A stretch of 46,093 nt of DNA from Akkermansiaceae bacterium. GTDB lineage: Bacteria > Verrucomicrobiota > Verrucomicrobiia > Verrucomicrobiales > Akkermansiaceae. Made by a program: the position numbers and the translations under genes. Below, one piece after another: positions 1 to 8,521 of the stretch (its first letter is position 1; each line of letters opens with the position of its first letter). Location: contig JAPJNB010000197.1 in NCBI GenBank assembly GCA_026461385.1, forward strand, positions 1-46,093. Reading direction: 5' to 3'. The notes under the pieces were generated by a model. The model did not search any database, had not been told where the DNA came from, and worked only from the letters and a program-made list of their open reading frames with translations.

Positions 1-303
1 CGAATAAATCGTGGTGCCCGAGCGCGCTTGGTCGATCCGGATCTTCAGCTCGTAGCTTTGGTCGATTTGGCTCGAAGTGACCGGCGTGCGGGCCATTTCT
101 TTGGTGCCCTTGAGCAGAACCACCTCGGCACCTTCGGCGGTGATCGTCTGGCCGACTTGGTCCCGCACGATCCCGAAAAGCGTGTAATACGGAGCTGGTG
201 GGAAGGCGTGCACCGAGGTCGTGAAGAAAAACCAACCGATTGCCAAAACACCCCAGAGCAATTGGCACTTAACCCGAGTGAAGCGCTTTAAAAATATCCG
301 CAT
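1..303 (-). CDS. Secreted protein, N-terminal part (runs off window)
   Basis: This is an open minus-strand frame of 101 codons from an ATG at 303 to the first base of the window with no stop. The ORF track omits it because it is incomplete. The start MRIFLKRF is followed by a hydrophobic stretch (LLWGVLAIGWFFF) and a likely cleavage after SVHA, so it reads as a Sec signal peptide. The mature part begins FPPAPYYTLFGIVRDQVGQ and continues as a beta-rich region (GAEVVLLKG, YELKIRID). It resembles the first domain of large extracellular proteins I associate with Verrucomicrobia, whose function is unknown. The competing small ORFs in other frames (28..291, 45..251) lack these features. The function cannot be given from the visible part. 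Confidence 0.7.
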   Translation of the reverse strand, partial: MRIFLKRFTRVKCQLLWGVLAIGWFFFTTSVHAFPPAPYYTLFGIVRDQVGQTITAEGAEVVLLKGTKEMARTPVTSSQIDQSYELKIRIDQARSGTTIYS

Positions 304-449
304 GGGCGGAGATGGCCCCAAAAGCCATTCACTGGCAATGATCAAATGCGAAAAAATGCAATTCAATGTACGATTTCTGCAACAAACTCGCCCACGTCTC
401 CGCTTTAGCATCGCGATCTCGGACGCATCGCTGCGGATTCAGCCTCAGC

Positions 450-1988
450 TCACTTTTTCTCGAGCAAGCTAACACCCGTCATTTCCGTTGGTTTTGGAAG
501 TCCGAGCATTTCGAGCAGGGTTGGAGCTACATCAGCCAAAACGCCGTCCCTGACTTGGTAGCCCGAGGCATCCGCCGCGACATAAAATAAGTGCACGAGA
601 TTGGTCGTGTGGGCGGTGTTCGGCGAGCCGTCAGGATTGCGCATGTATTCGCAATTTCCATGGTCGGCCGTGATGAGAAGCTTGCCACCCAAGCGCAGCG
701 TCTCCTCAGCGACTGCTTGGACATCGGCATCGATCACCTCCACCGCTTTGATGGCAGCCTCCACGACTCCCGTGTGCCCCACCATGTCCGGATTGGCGAA
801 ATTTAAAATCACCAAGTCGTAGTCCTTGAGCTTCGAGACCACCGTCTCCGTCACTTGGCCGGCGCTCATTTCTGGCTTAAAATCATAGGTCGGCACATCC
901 TTCGGCGACGGGATGATCACCCGATCTTCCCCCGCATAGGCGGCTTCCTCGCCCCCGTTGAAGAAATAAGTCACGTGGGGGTATTTCTCGGTCTCCGCAA
1001 TTCGCATCTGGGTCAACCCGGCATTGGCCACGACCTTGCCAAGGACATTCTCCAAGGTCTGGGGCGGGAAAATCGCCTCACAGTCGAACTTCTCGTCGTA
1101 CTGAGTCAGCGTCACAAAGTGAACCTTCGGCGTCACCACTCGATCAAAGCCATCGAAGTTTGCATCGAGAAACACCTCGGAGAGTTCCCGGGCTCGATCC
1201 GACCGGAAGTTGAAAAACAAGACCACATCACCATCTCTCACGCGCTGCGTGTCGGCCTCCGTGAAAATCATCGGCGGCATGAATTCGTCGGTTTTATCCA
1301 AGCGGTAGTAGTCGGCGACCGCCTCACTGGCGAGAACGTCGCGCTTCTCGCCCTTGCCAAGCACGATCGCATCCCACGCGAGTTTTACCCGATCCCAGCG
1401 CTTGTCGCGATCCATCGCAAAGTAGCGCCCGACCACCGTTGCGATGCGAGCACCCGACTTCGCCGCCTCATCTTCCACCTTGGTGAGATAAGCTTCACCA
1501 CCGGTCGGCGAAGTGTCACGACCGTCGGTGATGGCGTGAATGAAAATGTCACTTACACCCGCTTGTTTCGCGAGGTTGACCATGGCGACGAGTTGATCCT
1601 GGTGGCTGTGGACGCCGCCATCAGAGACAAGCCCAATAAAATGCAGGCGCCCTGACTTGGCTTTTTCGAGTGCTCTCGCAAACACGGAGTTGGTAGCGAG
1701 AGTCCCTTCATCGATCGCCTTGTTGATCCGCGTGAGGTCTTGATAGACGATCCGGCCCGCGCCAAGATTGAGATGACCGACCTCCGAGTTGCCCATTTGG
1801 CCCGGCGGCAAGCCGACATCGAGTCCAGAGGCGCTGATGAAACCCTTTGGATATTTCGCAAACATCACCTCATGGAAAGGAGTCTTCGCCAATAAAGTCG
1901 CATTTCCGTCCTTCATCGCGGTTTCCTCACCACCGGGATTCACACCCCACCCATCGCGAATGATCAGTACAACTGGTTTCTTATCCAT
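450..1988 (-). CDS. gpmI: 2,3-bisphosphoglycerate-independent phosphoglycerate mutase
   Basis: Cytoplasmic glycolytic and gluconeogenic enzyme that interconverts 3- and 2-phosphoglycerate through a phosphoserine intermediate using two Mn ions. The protein shows the alkaline-phosphatase-fold hallmarks in order: DGWG near the N terminus (metal), GNSEVGH with the nucleophilic serine, HSHQDQL, DGRDTSP, RSDRARE, then ADHGNCE and HTTNLVH near the C terminus (metal). The track start at 2042 adds 18 residues with no family character. The ATG at 1988 gives MDKKPVVLIIRDGWG and 512 residues, the usual length. It is divergent from the fumarase gene across a 146-bp gap, and both enzymes are central carbon metabolism. 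No gene shares its strand nearby, so it is probably monocistronic. Confidence 0.95.
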   Translation of the reverse strand: MDKKPVVLIIRDGWGVNPGGEETAMKDGNATLLAKTPFHEVMFAKYPKGFISASGLDVGLPPGQMGNSEVGHLNLGAGRIVYQDLTRINKAIDEGTLATNSVFARALEKAKSGRLHFIGLVSDGGVHSHQDQLVAMVNLAKQAGVSDIFIHAITDGRDTSPTGGEAYLTKVEDEAAKSGARIATVVGRYFAMDRDKRWDRVKLAWDAIVLGKGEKRDVLASEAVADYYRLDKTDEFMPPMIFTEADTQRVRDGDVVLFFNFRSDRARELSEVFLDANFDGFDRVVTPKVHFVTLTQYDEKFDCEAIFPPQTLENVLGKVVANAGLTQMRIAETEKYPHVTYFFNGGEEAAYAGEDRVIIPSPKDVPTYDFKPEMSAGQVTETVVSKLKDYDLVILNFANPDMVGHTGVVEAAIKAVEVIDADVQAVAEETLRLGGKLLITADHGNCEYMRNPDGSPNTAHTTNLVHLFYVAADASGYQVRDGVLADVAPTLLEMLGLPKPTEMTGVSLLEKK

Positions 1989-2093
1989 GCGGAAGGCGTT
2001 TAGCCGTTCAAAGCCCGTTTCGCAAGCCTTGAAAGCCCGCATCGGCGGTAAAATCTGGGCAAAACCCCGAAATTGCTAATTTCAGGAAACGGT

Positions 2094-2122
2094 TTGCACC
2101 CCCAGCCTGGCCTGCATAGAAA
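2094..2122 (+). promoter_or_regulatory. Candidate sigma70-type promoter for fumarase
   Basis: TTGCAC (2094-2099) and TAGAAA (2117-2122) are separated by 17 bases and lie just upstream of the fumarase ATG at 2135. Spacing is ideal; the -10 match is moderate. This would give a very short leader. Confidence 0.35.
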
Positions 2123-2134
2123 CGGTCGCACGCC

Positions 2135-3769
2135 ATGTCCGACAAACCATTTTTCTATCAAGACCCCTTCCCGCTCGGTCCCGACACCACCGAGTACGAG
2201 TGCATCAGCACCGACCACATTTCGCTGTCTGAATTCGAGGGCAAGCCGATCTTAAAAATCGAACCCGAGGCGCTGACCTTGTTGGCCGCCGAGACGATCA
2301 AGAGCATCAATTTCACCCTCCGCGCCTCGCATTTGGAGCAAGTTGCGGCGATTCTCGATGACCCCGAGGCCTCGGAAAACGACCGCATGGTCGCGCTCAT
2401 GCTGCTGAAAAATGCAGAAATCGCAGCGCACGGGATTCTGCCATTTTGCCAGGACACCGGCACCGCCACGATCATCGGGAAAAAAGGCCAAACCGTCTGG
2501 ACCGGCTGCGATGATGCGGAATTTCTATCCAAAGGAATCTACCAAACCTACACGCGCGAGAACCTACGCTACTCGCAAACCGCACCACTCGCGATGTACG
2601 ATGAGGTCAACACCAAGACCAATCTTCCTGCGCAGATCGACCTCTACGCCACCTCGGGCGATGCCTACCAGTTTCTCTTCGTCAGCAAAGGCGGGGGGTC
2701 GGCAAACAAAACGTTTCTCTATCAGGAAACCAAGGCACTCCTCAACCCGAAGCGCCTCAAGGAGTTCTGCGTGGAAAAAATGGCCTCGCTCGGCACCGCC
2801 GCCTGCCCACCCTACCACCTCGCATTTGTGATCGGTGGCACCTCCGCAGAAAACTGTCTCAAGACGGTGAAGCTCGCCTCGACCCGCTACTACGATGCCC
2901 TCCCGACCTCGGGCAACGAGCACGGACAGGCATTCCGCGACACCGAACTCGAAAAAGAACTGCTCGCTCTCGCCCGCGAGGTCGGCATCGGCGCGCAGTT
3001 CGGCGGCAAGTACTTTGCGCTCGACGTCCGAGTCATTCGTTTGCCGCGCCACGGTGCATCTTGCCCCGTCGGCATCGGCGTCTCGTGTTCGGCGGATCGC
3101 CAAGCCAAAGCCAAAATCACCCGCGACGGGATCTTCATCGAGAAACTCGAAAAAAATCCCGGCCGCTTCATTCCCGAAAAATTCCGCGACTGGAAGTTCA
3201 AGGGGGTCCCAATCAATCTAGACCTCGGCATGGAGGAAACCCTCAAAACCCTCGCGAAATACCCCGTCACCACGGCGCTCTCCCTCACCGGGACGATCAT
3301 CGTCGCCCGCGACATCGCTCACGCCAAACTCAAAGAAATCCTCGATGACACCGGCGAACTTCCCGATTATTTCAAAAATTTCCCCGTTTACTATGCCGGT
3401 CCAGCAAAGACGCCCGCTGGCATGGCATCCGGCTCATTCGGCCCAACCACGGCTGGACGCATGGATGGCTACGTCGATCTCTTCCAAGCGCACGGCGGCT
3501 CCATGGTGATGCTTGCCAAAGGCAATCGCTCGAAACAAGTGACCGACGCCTGCCAAAAACACGGCGGCTTCTACCTCGGATCGGCTGGCGGACCCGCGGC
3601 GCTCCTCGCTCAAGACCACATCCGGTCGCAGGAGGTCATCGCATTCCCAGAGCTGGGCATGGAGGCCGTCTGGAAAATCACGGTGGAAAATTTCCCTGCG
3701 TTCATCCTCGTGGACAACAAGGGTCACGACTTTTTCACCTCACTCAACACCTGCCCCGTTTGCCACTGA
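2135..3769 (+). CDS. fumA: Class I (iron-sulfur) fumarate hydratase
   Basis: Converts fumarate and L-malate in the TCA cycle using an oxygen-sensitive [4Fe-4S] cluster. The 544-residue length fits the single-chain class I family (FumA/FumB type), not the iron-free class II FumC. The expected cluster cysteines lie in [21 protein letters not shown] and [42 protein letters not shown] and the C-terminal [10 protein letters not shown] also match the family. The N-terminal alpha domain and the C-terminal beta domain ([17 protein letters not shown]) are in one chain. The ATG at 2135 follows a plausible promoter. The next gene, tatA, starts about 100 bp later on the same strand and probably has its own promoter. 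Which of fumA or fumB it corresponds to cannot be decided, so the symbol is generic. Confidence 0.93.
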   Translation: MSDKPFFYQDPFPLGPDTTEYECISTDHISLSEFEGKPILKIEPEALTLLAAETIKSINFTLRASHLEQVAAILDDPEASENDRMVALMLLKNAEIAAHGILPFCQDTGTATIIGKKGQTVWTGCDDAEFLSKGIYQTYTRENLRYSQTAPLAMYDEVNTKTNLPAQIDLYATSGDAYQFLFVSKGGGSANKTFLYQETKALLNPKRLKEFCVEKMASLGTAACPPYHLAFVIGGTSAENCLKTVKLASTRYYDALPTSGNEHGQAFRDTELEKELLALAREVGIGAQFGGKYFALDVRVIRLPRHGASCPVGIGVSCSADRQAKAKITRDGIFIEKLEKNPGRFIPEKFRDWKFKGVPINLDLGMEETLKTLAKYPVTTALSLTGTIIVARDIAHAKLKEILDDTGELPDYFKNFPVYYAGPAKTPAGMASGSFGPTTAGRMDGYVDLFQAHGGSMVMLAKGNRSKQVTDACQKHGGFYLGSAGGPAALLAQDHIRSQEVIAFPELGMEAVWKITVENFPAFILVDNKGHDFFTSLNTCPVCH

Positions 3770-3821
3770 GGTGGAAAAATCAAGCCGTTGGAAGATGGTG
3801 CTTTTTTCCCAAGTAAATGAA

Positions 3822-3849
3822 TTGCAAGTGCGTCGAACAAGATTACGCT
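3822..3849 (+). promoter_or_regulatory. Candidate promoter for tatA
   Basis: TTGCAA (3822-3827), a 16-base spacer and TACGCT (3844-3849) stand 24 bp before the tatA ATG. The -10 is imperfect, so this is a suggestion from spacing and position only. Confidence 0.3.
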
Positions 3850-3873
3850 CCAAATACCAACAACACGAAAATT

Positions 3874-4086
3874 ATGGGACCTATTGGAATGCCAGAGATG
3901 ATGATGATTTTTATCGTAATCTTGTTGCTCTTCGGAGCCAAGAAGCTTCCCGAGCTCGCTCGCGGTGTCGGTAAAAGCATGGGGGAATTCAAAAAAGCAC
4001 GGGACGATTTTGAGCGTGAAATCACCCGCACCGAGGCAGAAACCCGAGTCAAGGAAGTCCCAGGTAAAGAACCACATGAGTCCTAG
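3874..4086 (+). CDS. tatA: Twin-arginine translocase subunit TatA/E
   Basis: Small membrane protein that forms the translocation element of the Tat pathway for folded, often cofactor-containing, proteins. From the ATG at 3874 it has 70 residues: a short N-terminal part (MGPIGMPEMMMIF), one transmembrane helix (IVILLLFGAKKLPEL, with the family's FG-x-KKLPEL hinge), then the amphipathic helix ARGVGKSMGEFKKA and an acidic, charged tail. The ORF track starts 19 codons upstream at 3817, but that extension (NCKCVEQDYAPN) precedes the conserved part without any family similarity. Tat substrates are likely in this window: the DUF1501 protein and ActB both carry RR-x-F-L type leaders. The stop overlaps the start of the next gene by 11 bp. 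Confidence 0.9.
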   Translation: MGPIGMPEMMMIFIVILLLFGAKKLPELARGVGKSMGEFKKARDDFEREITRTEAETRVKEVPGKEPHES

Positions 4087-5134
4087 GCGAATGGGATTTC
4101 ATCCATTTCTCGCAAGCCTGCCCAAGCGGACACTCGGCATCGCAGGGGCATCTCTAGCATCGCTTGCCCTATTCTCTGGCACGGCATCCGAGCTTCACGC
4201 CGCCACGCCCACTTGGGAAAAGCAGGCCGCTCAAGCCGCCCCACCCGCCGAGGTGCTAACGCCCGAGGCCACGGCGAAACCCGCCACCGAGGGCACCGCA
4301 CCCGCATCCACCGAGGCCGTCCGCTTCATCAGCTACAACGTCGAGAACTGGCTCACGATGGACCGCTTCGTGGATGGCAAATCTCTCAAGGGCGCACCCA
4401 AGCCAGATCCCGAAAAACAAGCGGTGACCGAAATCCTCGCGCGCCAAAAACCGGACATTCTCGGTCTGTGTGAAATTGGCCTAGCTTCGGATCTCGCCGA
4501 TGTTCAGCAACGCCTCAAGGCCGCCGGCCTCGACTTGCCAAACTCTTATTACACCGGTGGCTCCGACCCGGTCCGCCACCTTGGGATCCTTTCACGATTC
4601 CCAATCACCTCGACGTCCAATTCAGCGATCCTCGAGTACCAACTCGCCGGCAAAACCTTTCAAATCAATCGCGGCATCCTCGATGCCACCATCGAAGCTC
4701 ACGGGAAGCCCTACCACTTCATCGGTCTGCACCTCAAATCCAAACGTGACAGCGAACAAGGTGACCAAGAGACCATCCGCCTCAATGAGGCACGCCTCGT
4801 GCGCAACCACATCGAAAACCTCCTAAAAGCCAATCCCAACGAACGGATCATCGTCTATGGGGACTGCAACGACACCCGCGGCACACCCGCGATCAAACTG
4901 CTCGTCGGCAAATACAGCAGCCCGAACTATCTCACCGCGATCCCCATGAAGGACTCTCGCCAAATGGCATGGACTCACTACTGGGCGGCGCAAGACATCT
5001 ACTCTCGCATCGATTTCATCATGGTAAGTCAGAAGATGAAAATGGATGTGGATTTCCCCGCTTCACGGATCATCGATGACACCGAGTGGAACAAGGCCTC
5101 GGATCACCGACCCATCCTCGCAATCTTCAAGTAA
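4076..5134 (+). CDS. Secreted endonuclease/exonuclease/phosphatase family protein
   Basis: Phosphodiesterase of the EEP fold (DNase I/exonuclease III-like); the substrate is unknown. From the ATG at 4076 (352 residues) the N terminus MSPRRMGFHPFL plus a hydrophobic segment (GIAGASLASLALFSG) and an AxA-like site (LHAAT) indicates export. A Pro/Ala/Thr-rich linker follows. The catalytic domain shows FISYNVENW, KPDILGLCEIG with the metal-binding Glu, GLHLKSKR, GDCNDTRGTPA, RIDFIMVS and the terminal ASDHRPIL motif with Asp-His. All key residues are present. The start overlaps the end of tatA by 11 bp, suggesting translational coupling; a start at 4091 (MGFHP) is also possible. The track start at 3965 lies deep inside tatA and is rejected. 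Confidence 0.85.
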   Translation: MSPRRMGFHPFLASLPKRTLGIAGASLASLALFSGTASELHAATPTWEKQAAQAAPPAEVLTPEATAKPATEGTAPASTEAVRFISYNVENWLTMDRFVDGKSLKGAPKPDPEKQAVTEILARQKPDILGLCEIGLASDLADVQQRLKAAGLDLPNSYYTGGSDPVRHLGILSRFPITSTSNSAILEYQLAGKTFQINRGILDATIEAHGKPYHFIGLHLKSKRDSEQGDQETIRLNEARLVRNHIENLLKANPNERIIVYGDCNDTRGTPAIKLLVGKYSSPNYLTAIPMKDSRQMAWTHYWAAQDIYSRIDFIMVSQKMKMDVDFPASRIIDDTEWNKASDHRPILAIFK

Positions 5135-5243
5135 GTCTCGCGCCTCGCTTCCCGCACAGGCCTTGATGATCTCAAGAAACCGCCACTCGCCCTCAGCGAG
5201 TCTCAATCGGCTAACTCCCTTTGCCAACTGGCACGTTCCTTCC

Positions 5244-6125
5244 ATGATTTCCCACTTACTCGCCATCACGCTCCTCGGAATCCTTCCAACCTTGAGCGCA
5301 GAATTCAAGGTCGCTGTCCTCCACCCGCTCCTCGGCGATCTTGCAAAACAAGTCGGCGGCGACCTCGTGGAAGTCGTGGACCTCATCGGCCCAAATGGCG
5401 ACCCGCATCACTTCGAACCCAAGCCCTCCGACTTGCAACGCGCCCAAGGCGCATCGGTCTATCTGGTCGCGGGCATGGGACTCGAGAGCTACTTGCCAAA
5501 ACTCAAGGCAATCATCGCCACCGACGCCACGCTCATCGAAGTCGGCGCCACGCTTCCAGCAATCGAAGGCGCATGCGACCACGACGATGCCGACTCGAGC
5601 GAGCACCATCACAACCTCGACCCCCATTGGTGGCACTCGATCGACCGATTCCGCCGAGCAACCGGAATCGTCGCAGACGCCCTTGCCGCCGCCTCACCCA
5701 AAAACACGGCAGCCTTCCAGCAACGCGCCAGCGCCTACCGCCAGGAACTCGACGAACTCGAGCGCTGGGCAAGACGCGAGCTCTCGAAAGTGCCGCGAGA
5801 CAAGAGACACCTCGCCACCACCCACGCAGCATTCAACTATCTCTGCAACGATTTCGGTTTCACCCCGCATCCCGTCCAAGGGATGAACCGCGAACAAATG
5901 CCAAACCCTCAGGAACTCGCAACCTTGATCATCGATCTCAAAAATAACCACGTCGCGGCCATTTTCCCCGAAAAAGAATCCAATCCCAAGATCCTCAAAA
6001 CCCTCACCACCGACACCGGAATTGCACTCGGAGAACCTTTGATTGCCGACGGAACCGGCGGAACGAACTACCAACAAATGATGCGCCAAAACGTGCGCCA
6101 CATCGTAGAGGCGCTCACCCGCTGA
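5244..6125 (+). CDS. znuA: Zinc/manganese ABC transporter substrate-binding protein (ZnuA-like)
   Basis: Periplasmic cluster A-I solute-binding protein that hands a divalent metal, most likely zinc, to an ABC importer. From the ATG at 5244 it has 293 residues with a signal peptide (ISHLLAITLLGILPTLSAEF). Metal-ligand positions are visible: the first His in GDPHHFEPKPSD, a second in LDPHWWHS, a third in TTHAAFNYL and the acidic ligand region FPEKESNPK. A short His/Asp-rich loop (CDHDDADSSEHHH) precedes the second ligand, as in zinc-specific members. The ORF track start at 5046 lies in the preceding gene and is not credible. No ABC ATPase or permease gene is adjacent, so this is an orphan binding protein; partners would have to be elsewhere. 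Confidence 0.87.
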   Translation: MISHLLAITLLGILPTLSAEFKVAVLHPLLGDLAKQVGGDLVEVVDLIGPNGDPHHFEPKPSDLQRAQGASVYLVAGMGLESYLPKLKAIIATDATLIEVGATLPAIEGACDHDDADSSEHHHNLDPHWWHSIDRFRRATGIVADALAAASPKNTAAFQQRASAYRQELDELERWARRELSKVPRDKRHLATTHAAFNYLCNDFGFTPHPVQGMNREQMPNPQELATLIIDLKNNHVAAIFPEKESNPKILKTLTTDTGIALGEPLIADGTGGTNYQQMMRQNVRHIVEALTR

Positions 6126-6188
6126 GAAAATCCAAGTGCCGGCGCGCAGATTCTAACACACGCACCCGCACCTCTCGCAGATTTTCAA

Positions 6189-7358
6189 TTAGACTGATGC
6201 GCGCACCGGAGTCCAAGCAGCATTTGCTTTGGATGATGCAACCGCCGCCTCGATGAATGCCATGCCTTCGACGCCGTCGTCCACGGTCGGGAAATCGTAG
6301 CCCTCAGCACGCGGATAGGTTCCCGCGAGATGATCACGGATCGCCTCGGCGGCACCCAAGTAGACATTGGCAAAGGCTTCGAGGAAGGCCTCCGGGTGAC
6401 CGAAGGGCAAGCGGGTGTATTTCGATGCTTCAGGCCCGTTGTAGCTGTTGCCGCGACGCCAAATCTGGCGGGGTGCCTCGGCAAATTTCACGATCAATTC
6501 GTTCGGGTGCTCTTGATGCCACTCCAGCGAGGCCTCGGTTCCATACACACGGATGTTGAGGTTATTTTCTTCCCCCGCAGAAATTTGTGAGGCGAAAAGC
6601 ACTCCACGCGCGCCGCCTTCGTAGCGGACCAACATGCTACCGTCATCGTCCAACTTACCGTTCGGGATGAAGGTGTTCAGATCGGCAGCGACCTCTTCAA
6701 GCTCGAGTCCCGTGATGTAGCGGGCAAGGTTTTCGGCATGCGAGCCAATGTCGCCGATGCAGTTAGAAACTCCGGCCACACTTGGGTCAGCACGCCAGTT
6801 AGAAATGGCCCCATCCGCTTGCTGCTTGAGTCCACCAATCGCATAGCCCTGCGGATACTCGACCACAATTTTCAGAATGCGGCCCAACGTGCCACCCTTC
6901 ACCATCGCACGCGCCTCTTTCACCATCGGATAACCCGTGTAATTGTGCGTGAGCGCAAAAACCAAGCCCGAGGCATCCACCAATTTTTTCAATTCCTTCG
7001 CTTCCTCAAGCGAGAATGCCAGCGGCTTTTCACAAATGACGTGAATGCCCGCTTCCAAGAATGCCTTCGCCACAGGGAAATGCAGGTCATTTCTCGTCAC
7101 GATGCTCACAAAATCCATGCGCTCGCCCAAGGGCAACGCACCCTCGCACGCGGCCATCTCGGCATACGATGCGTAGACGCGTGATGGATCAAGGAAAAGG
7201 TCCTCCCCAGACCGCTTCGACTTCTCAGGGTTCGACGAAAAACATCCAGCAACCAACTCGATCTTCCCATCAAGATTTGCTGCCATCCGGTGCACTGCGC
7301 CAATGAATGCGCCACGACCACCGCCCACCATGCCCATACGAAGTTTACGACTCATCAT
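6189..7358 (-). CDS. Gfo/Idh/MocA family oxidoreductase
   Basis: NAD(P)-dependent sugar or cyclitol dehydrogenase family, 389 residues. The N-terminal Rossmann domain begins RMGMVGGGRGAFIGAVHR, a slightly altered glycine motif, and carries VSIVTRNDLHFPVAKAFLEAGIHVICEKPLAFS with the conserved EKP lysine. The C-terminal alpha/beta domain includes the GDIGSHAENLARYITG segment, where His is expected to act at the active site. The substrate cannot be predicted. It lies 32 bp downstream of a second family member on the same strand and is convergent with znuA. The start could be either of two adjacent ATGs at 7358 or 7355. Confidence 0.88.
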   Translation of the reverse strand: MMSRKLRMGMVGGGRGAFIGAVHRMAANLDGKIELVAGCFSSNPEKSKRSGEDLFLDPSRVYASYAEMAACEGALPLGERMDFVSIVTRNDLHFPVAKAFLEAGIHVICEKPLAFSLEEAKELKKLVDASGLVFALTHNYTGYPMVKEARAMVKGGTLGRILKIVVEYPQGYAIGGLKQQADGAISNWRADPSVAGVSNCIGDIGSHAENLARYITGLELEEVAADLNTFIPNGKLDDDGSMLVRYEGGARGVLFASQISAGEENNLNIRVYGTEASLEWHQEHPNELIVKFAEAPRQIWRRGNSYNGPEASKYTRLPFGHPEAFLEAFANVYLGAAEAIRDHLAGTYPRAEGYDFPTVDDGVEGMAFIEAAVASSKANAAWTPVRASV

Positions 7359-7376
7359 GAATTGTATTAGATTATT

Positions 7377-7400
7377 GAATTTTTATTGGTTTAAAATGAA
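7377..7400 (-). repeat. Leader repeat copy 2 (upstream of Gfo/Idh gene)
   Basis: This 24-base element matches the sequence immediately upstream of the neighbouring Gfo/Idh gene (8474-8497) at 21 of 24 positions, sharing the core TTCATTTTAAACC on the minus strand. This copy overlaps the stop codon of the gene at 7391. It could be an operator or a relic of tandem gene duplication. Confidence 0.45.
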
Positions 7401-8473
7401 ACAGGTTTTCCGGTCGAAGCCGACTGATAGATCGCATCGATAATTGCCATCAGACGCAGCGCTTGGTCTGGTGTGTTGAGCGGCTCGGCGATTCCTTCGA
7501 TGGCGGCGATGAAGTTCTGAGCGGATTGGCTACGACCCATATCCTCGCAAGCAGGAGCCAAAATCTGACGATTCACGCTCACGCCATTTTCTTGGACATA
7601 CAATTCACAAGCATCGACAGCCGCTTGATCCATTCCATCGCTGCGGAACAACCGCTCGACCTTCCCTCCAGCCGCAGTGCCTTGGAAGACCACCGAGACC
7701 TCCTCGCACTTCACCATCTCAGCCCATGAAACTTGGATGGTCAGCACCTGTCCGGTCTTGAACGTCACGAAGCCATGGGCCGCAGCTTCCACATCGTTGG
7801 TCCCACCCGCTTGATCTGGAATCCCCCATGGTCCCTTGAAACCCGGATCGGTGCTGAACGTGTTGAAGGTCGTCGCCAACACATGCGCCGGTTCCGGATA
7901 CCCCATGAAATACAACGCAAGGTCGATCATGTGAAGCAGGTCCACCACCGGACCACCGCCCGAAAGCGCCTTCGTCGTGAACCATCCGCCAAAACCTGGA
8001 ATGCCCGTGCGACGAATCCATTTCGCCTGCGCCGAGTTGATCGTCCCAACGACGCCGCGGTCGATGTAGGCCTTGATCGCTTGCGAGTCGGGTCGTGCCC
8101 GGTTGTTGAAATTGAAAACCAATTTGCGATCGGCCCGCTGCACCGCGTCCATCATCTGCTGGACCTCAGCCGCGTTGAGCGCCGGTGGTTTTTCACAAAA
8201 AACATGCAGCCCCGCATCAAGGCATCGGATCGCGAGCGGCGCATGAAATTTATTAGGAACAATGATGCTCACCGCATCCAACTCCGTGCACTCGGCGATC
8301 ATGGCATCCACCGATTCAAAGGCCTTGCCGATGCCCCATTGAGCTGCCGCCTTGGACGCCGCACCCGGCACCACATCGGCGATGGCGACCACCTCCGCAC
8401 CCGCAATACGAAACCCCTCGACATGATATTTTAACATGCCGCCCGCACCGATAATTCCAACTTTCTTTGCCAT
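7391..8473 (-). CDS. Gfo/Idh/MocA family oxidoreductase
   Basis: Second NAD(P)-dependent dehydrogenase of this family, 360 residues. The Rossmann motif is KKVGIIGAGGMLKYHVEGF, followed by IADVV after the second strand and AVSIIVPNKFHAPLAIRCLDAGLHVFCEKPPALN with the EKP lysine. The middle GGGPVVDLLHMIDLALYFMGYPEP carries the aspartate and histidine pattern typical of the catalytic region. It is diverged from its neighbour (different glycine motif, shorter), so it probably acts on a different substrate or step. The gap to the downstream family member is 32 bp and accA lies 48 bp upstream. The context gives no substrate; pairs like this are common in Verrucomicrobia and Planctomycetes. Confidence 0.88.
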   Translation of the reverse strand: MAKKVGIIGAGGMLKYHVEGFRIAGAEVVAIADVVPGAASKAAAQWGIGKAFESVDAMIAECTELDAVSIIVPNKFHAPLAIRCLDAGLHVFCEKPPALNAAEVQQMMDAVQRADRKLVFNFNNRARPDSQAIKAYIDRGVVGTINSAQAKWIRRTGIPGFGGWFTTKALSGGGPVVDLLHMIDLALYFMGYPEPAHVLATTFNTFSTDPGFKGPWGIPDQAGGTNDVEAAAHGFVTFKTGQVLTIQVSWAEMVKCEEVSVVFQGTAAGGKVERLFRSDGMDQAAVDACELYVQENGVSVNRQILAPACEDMGRSQSAQNFIAAIEGIAEPLNTPDQALRLMAIIDAIYQSASTGKPVSF

Positions 8474-8497
8474 GATTTTCTATAGGTTTAAAATGAA
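8474..8497 (-). repeat. Leader repeat copy 1 (upstream of Gfo/Idh gene)
   Basis: The first copy of the 24-base leader element ends immediately before the ATG of the gene at 8473. It shares the core TTCATTTTAAACC and most of the following A/T-rich bases with the copy at 7377-7400. Spacing to the start codon differs between copies (0 versus 18 bases), which argues against a simple ribosome-binding role. Confidence 0.45.
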
Positions 8498-8521
8498 TTC
8501 CTCTTGAGTGTTCCGAACAAA

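Noticed and set aside
855-1655. 266-aa plus-strand ORF
   Set aside because: Antisense to gpmI, no motif; shadow ORF.
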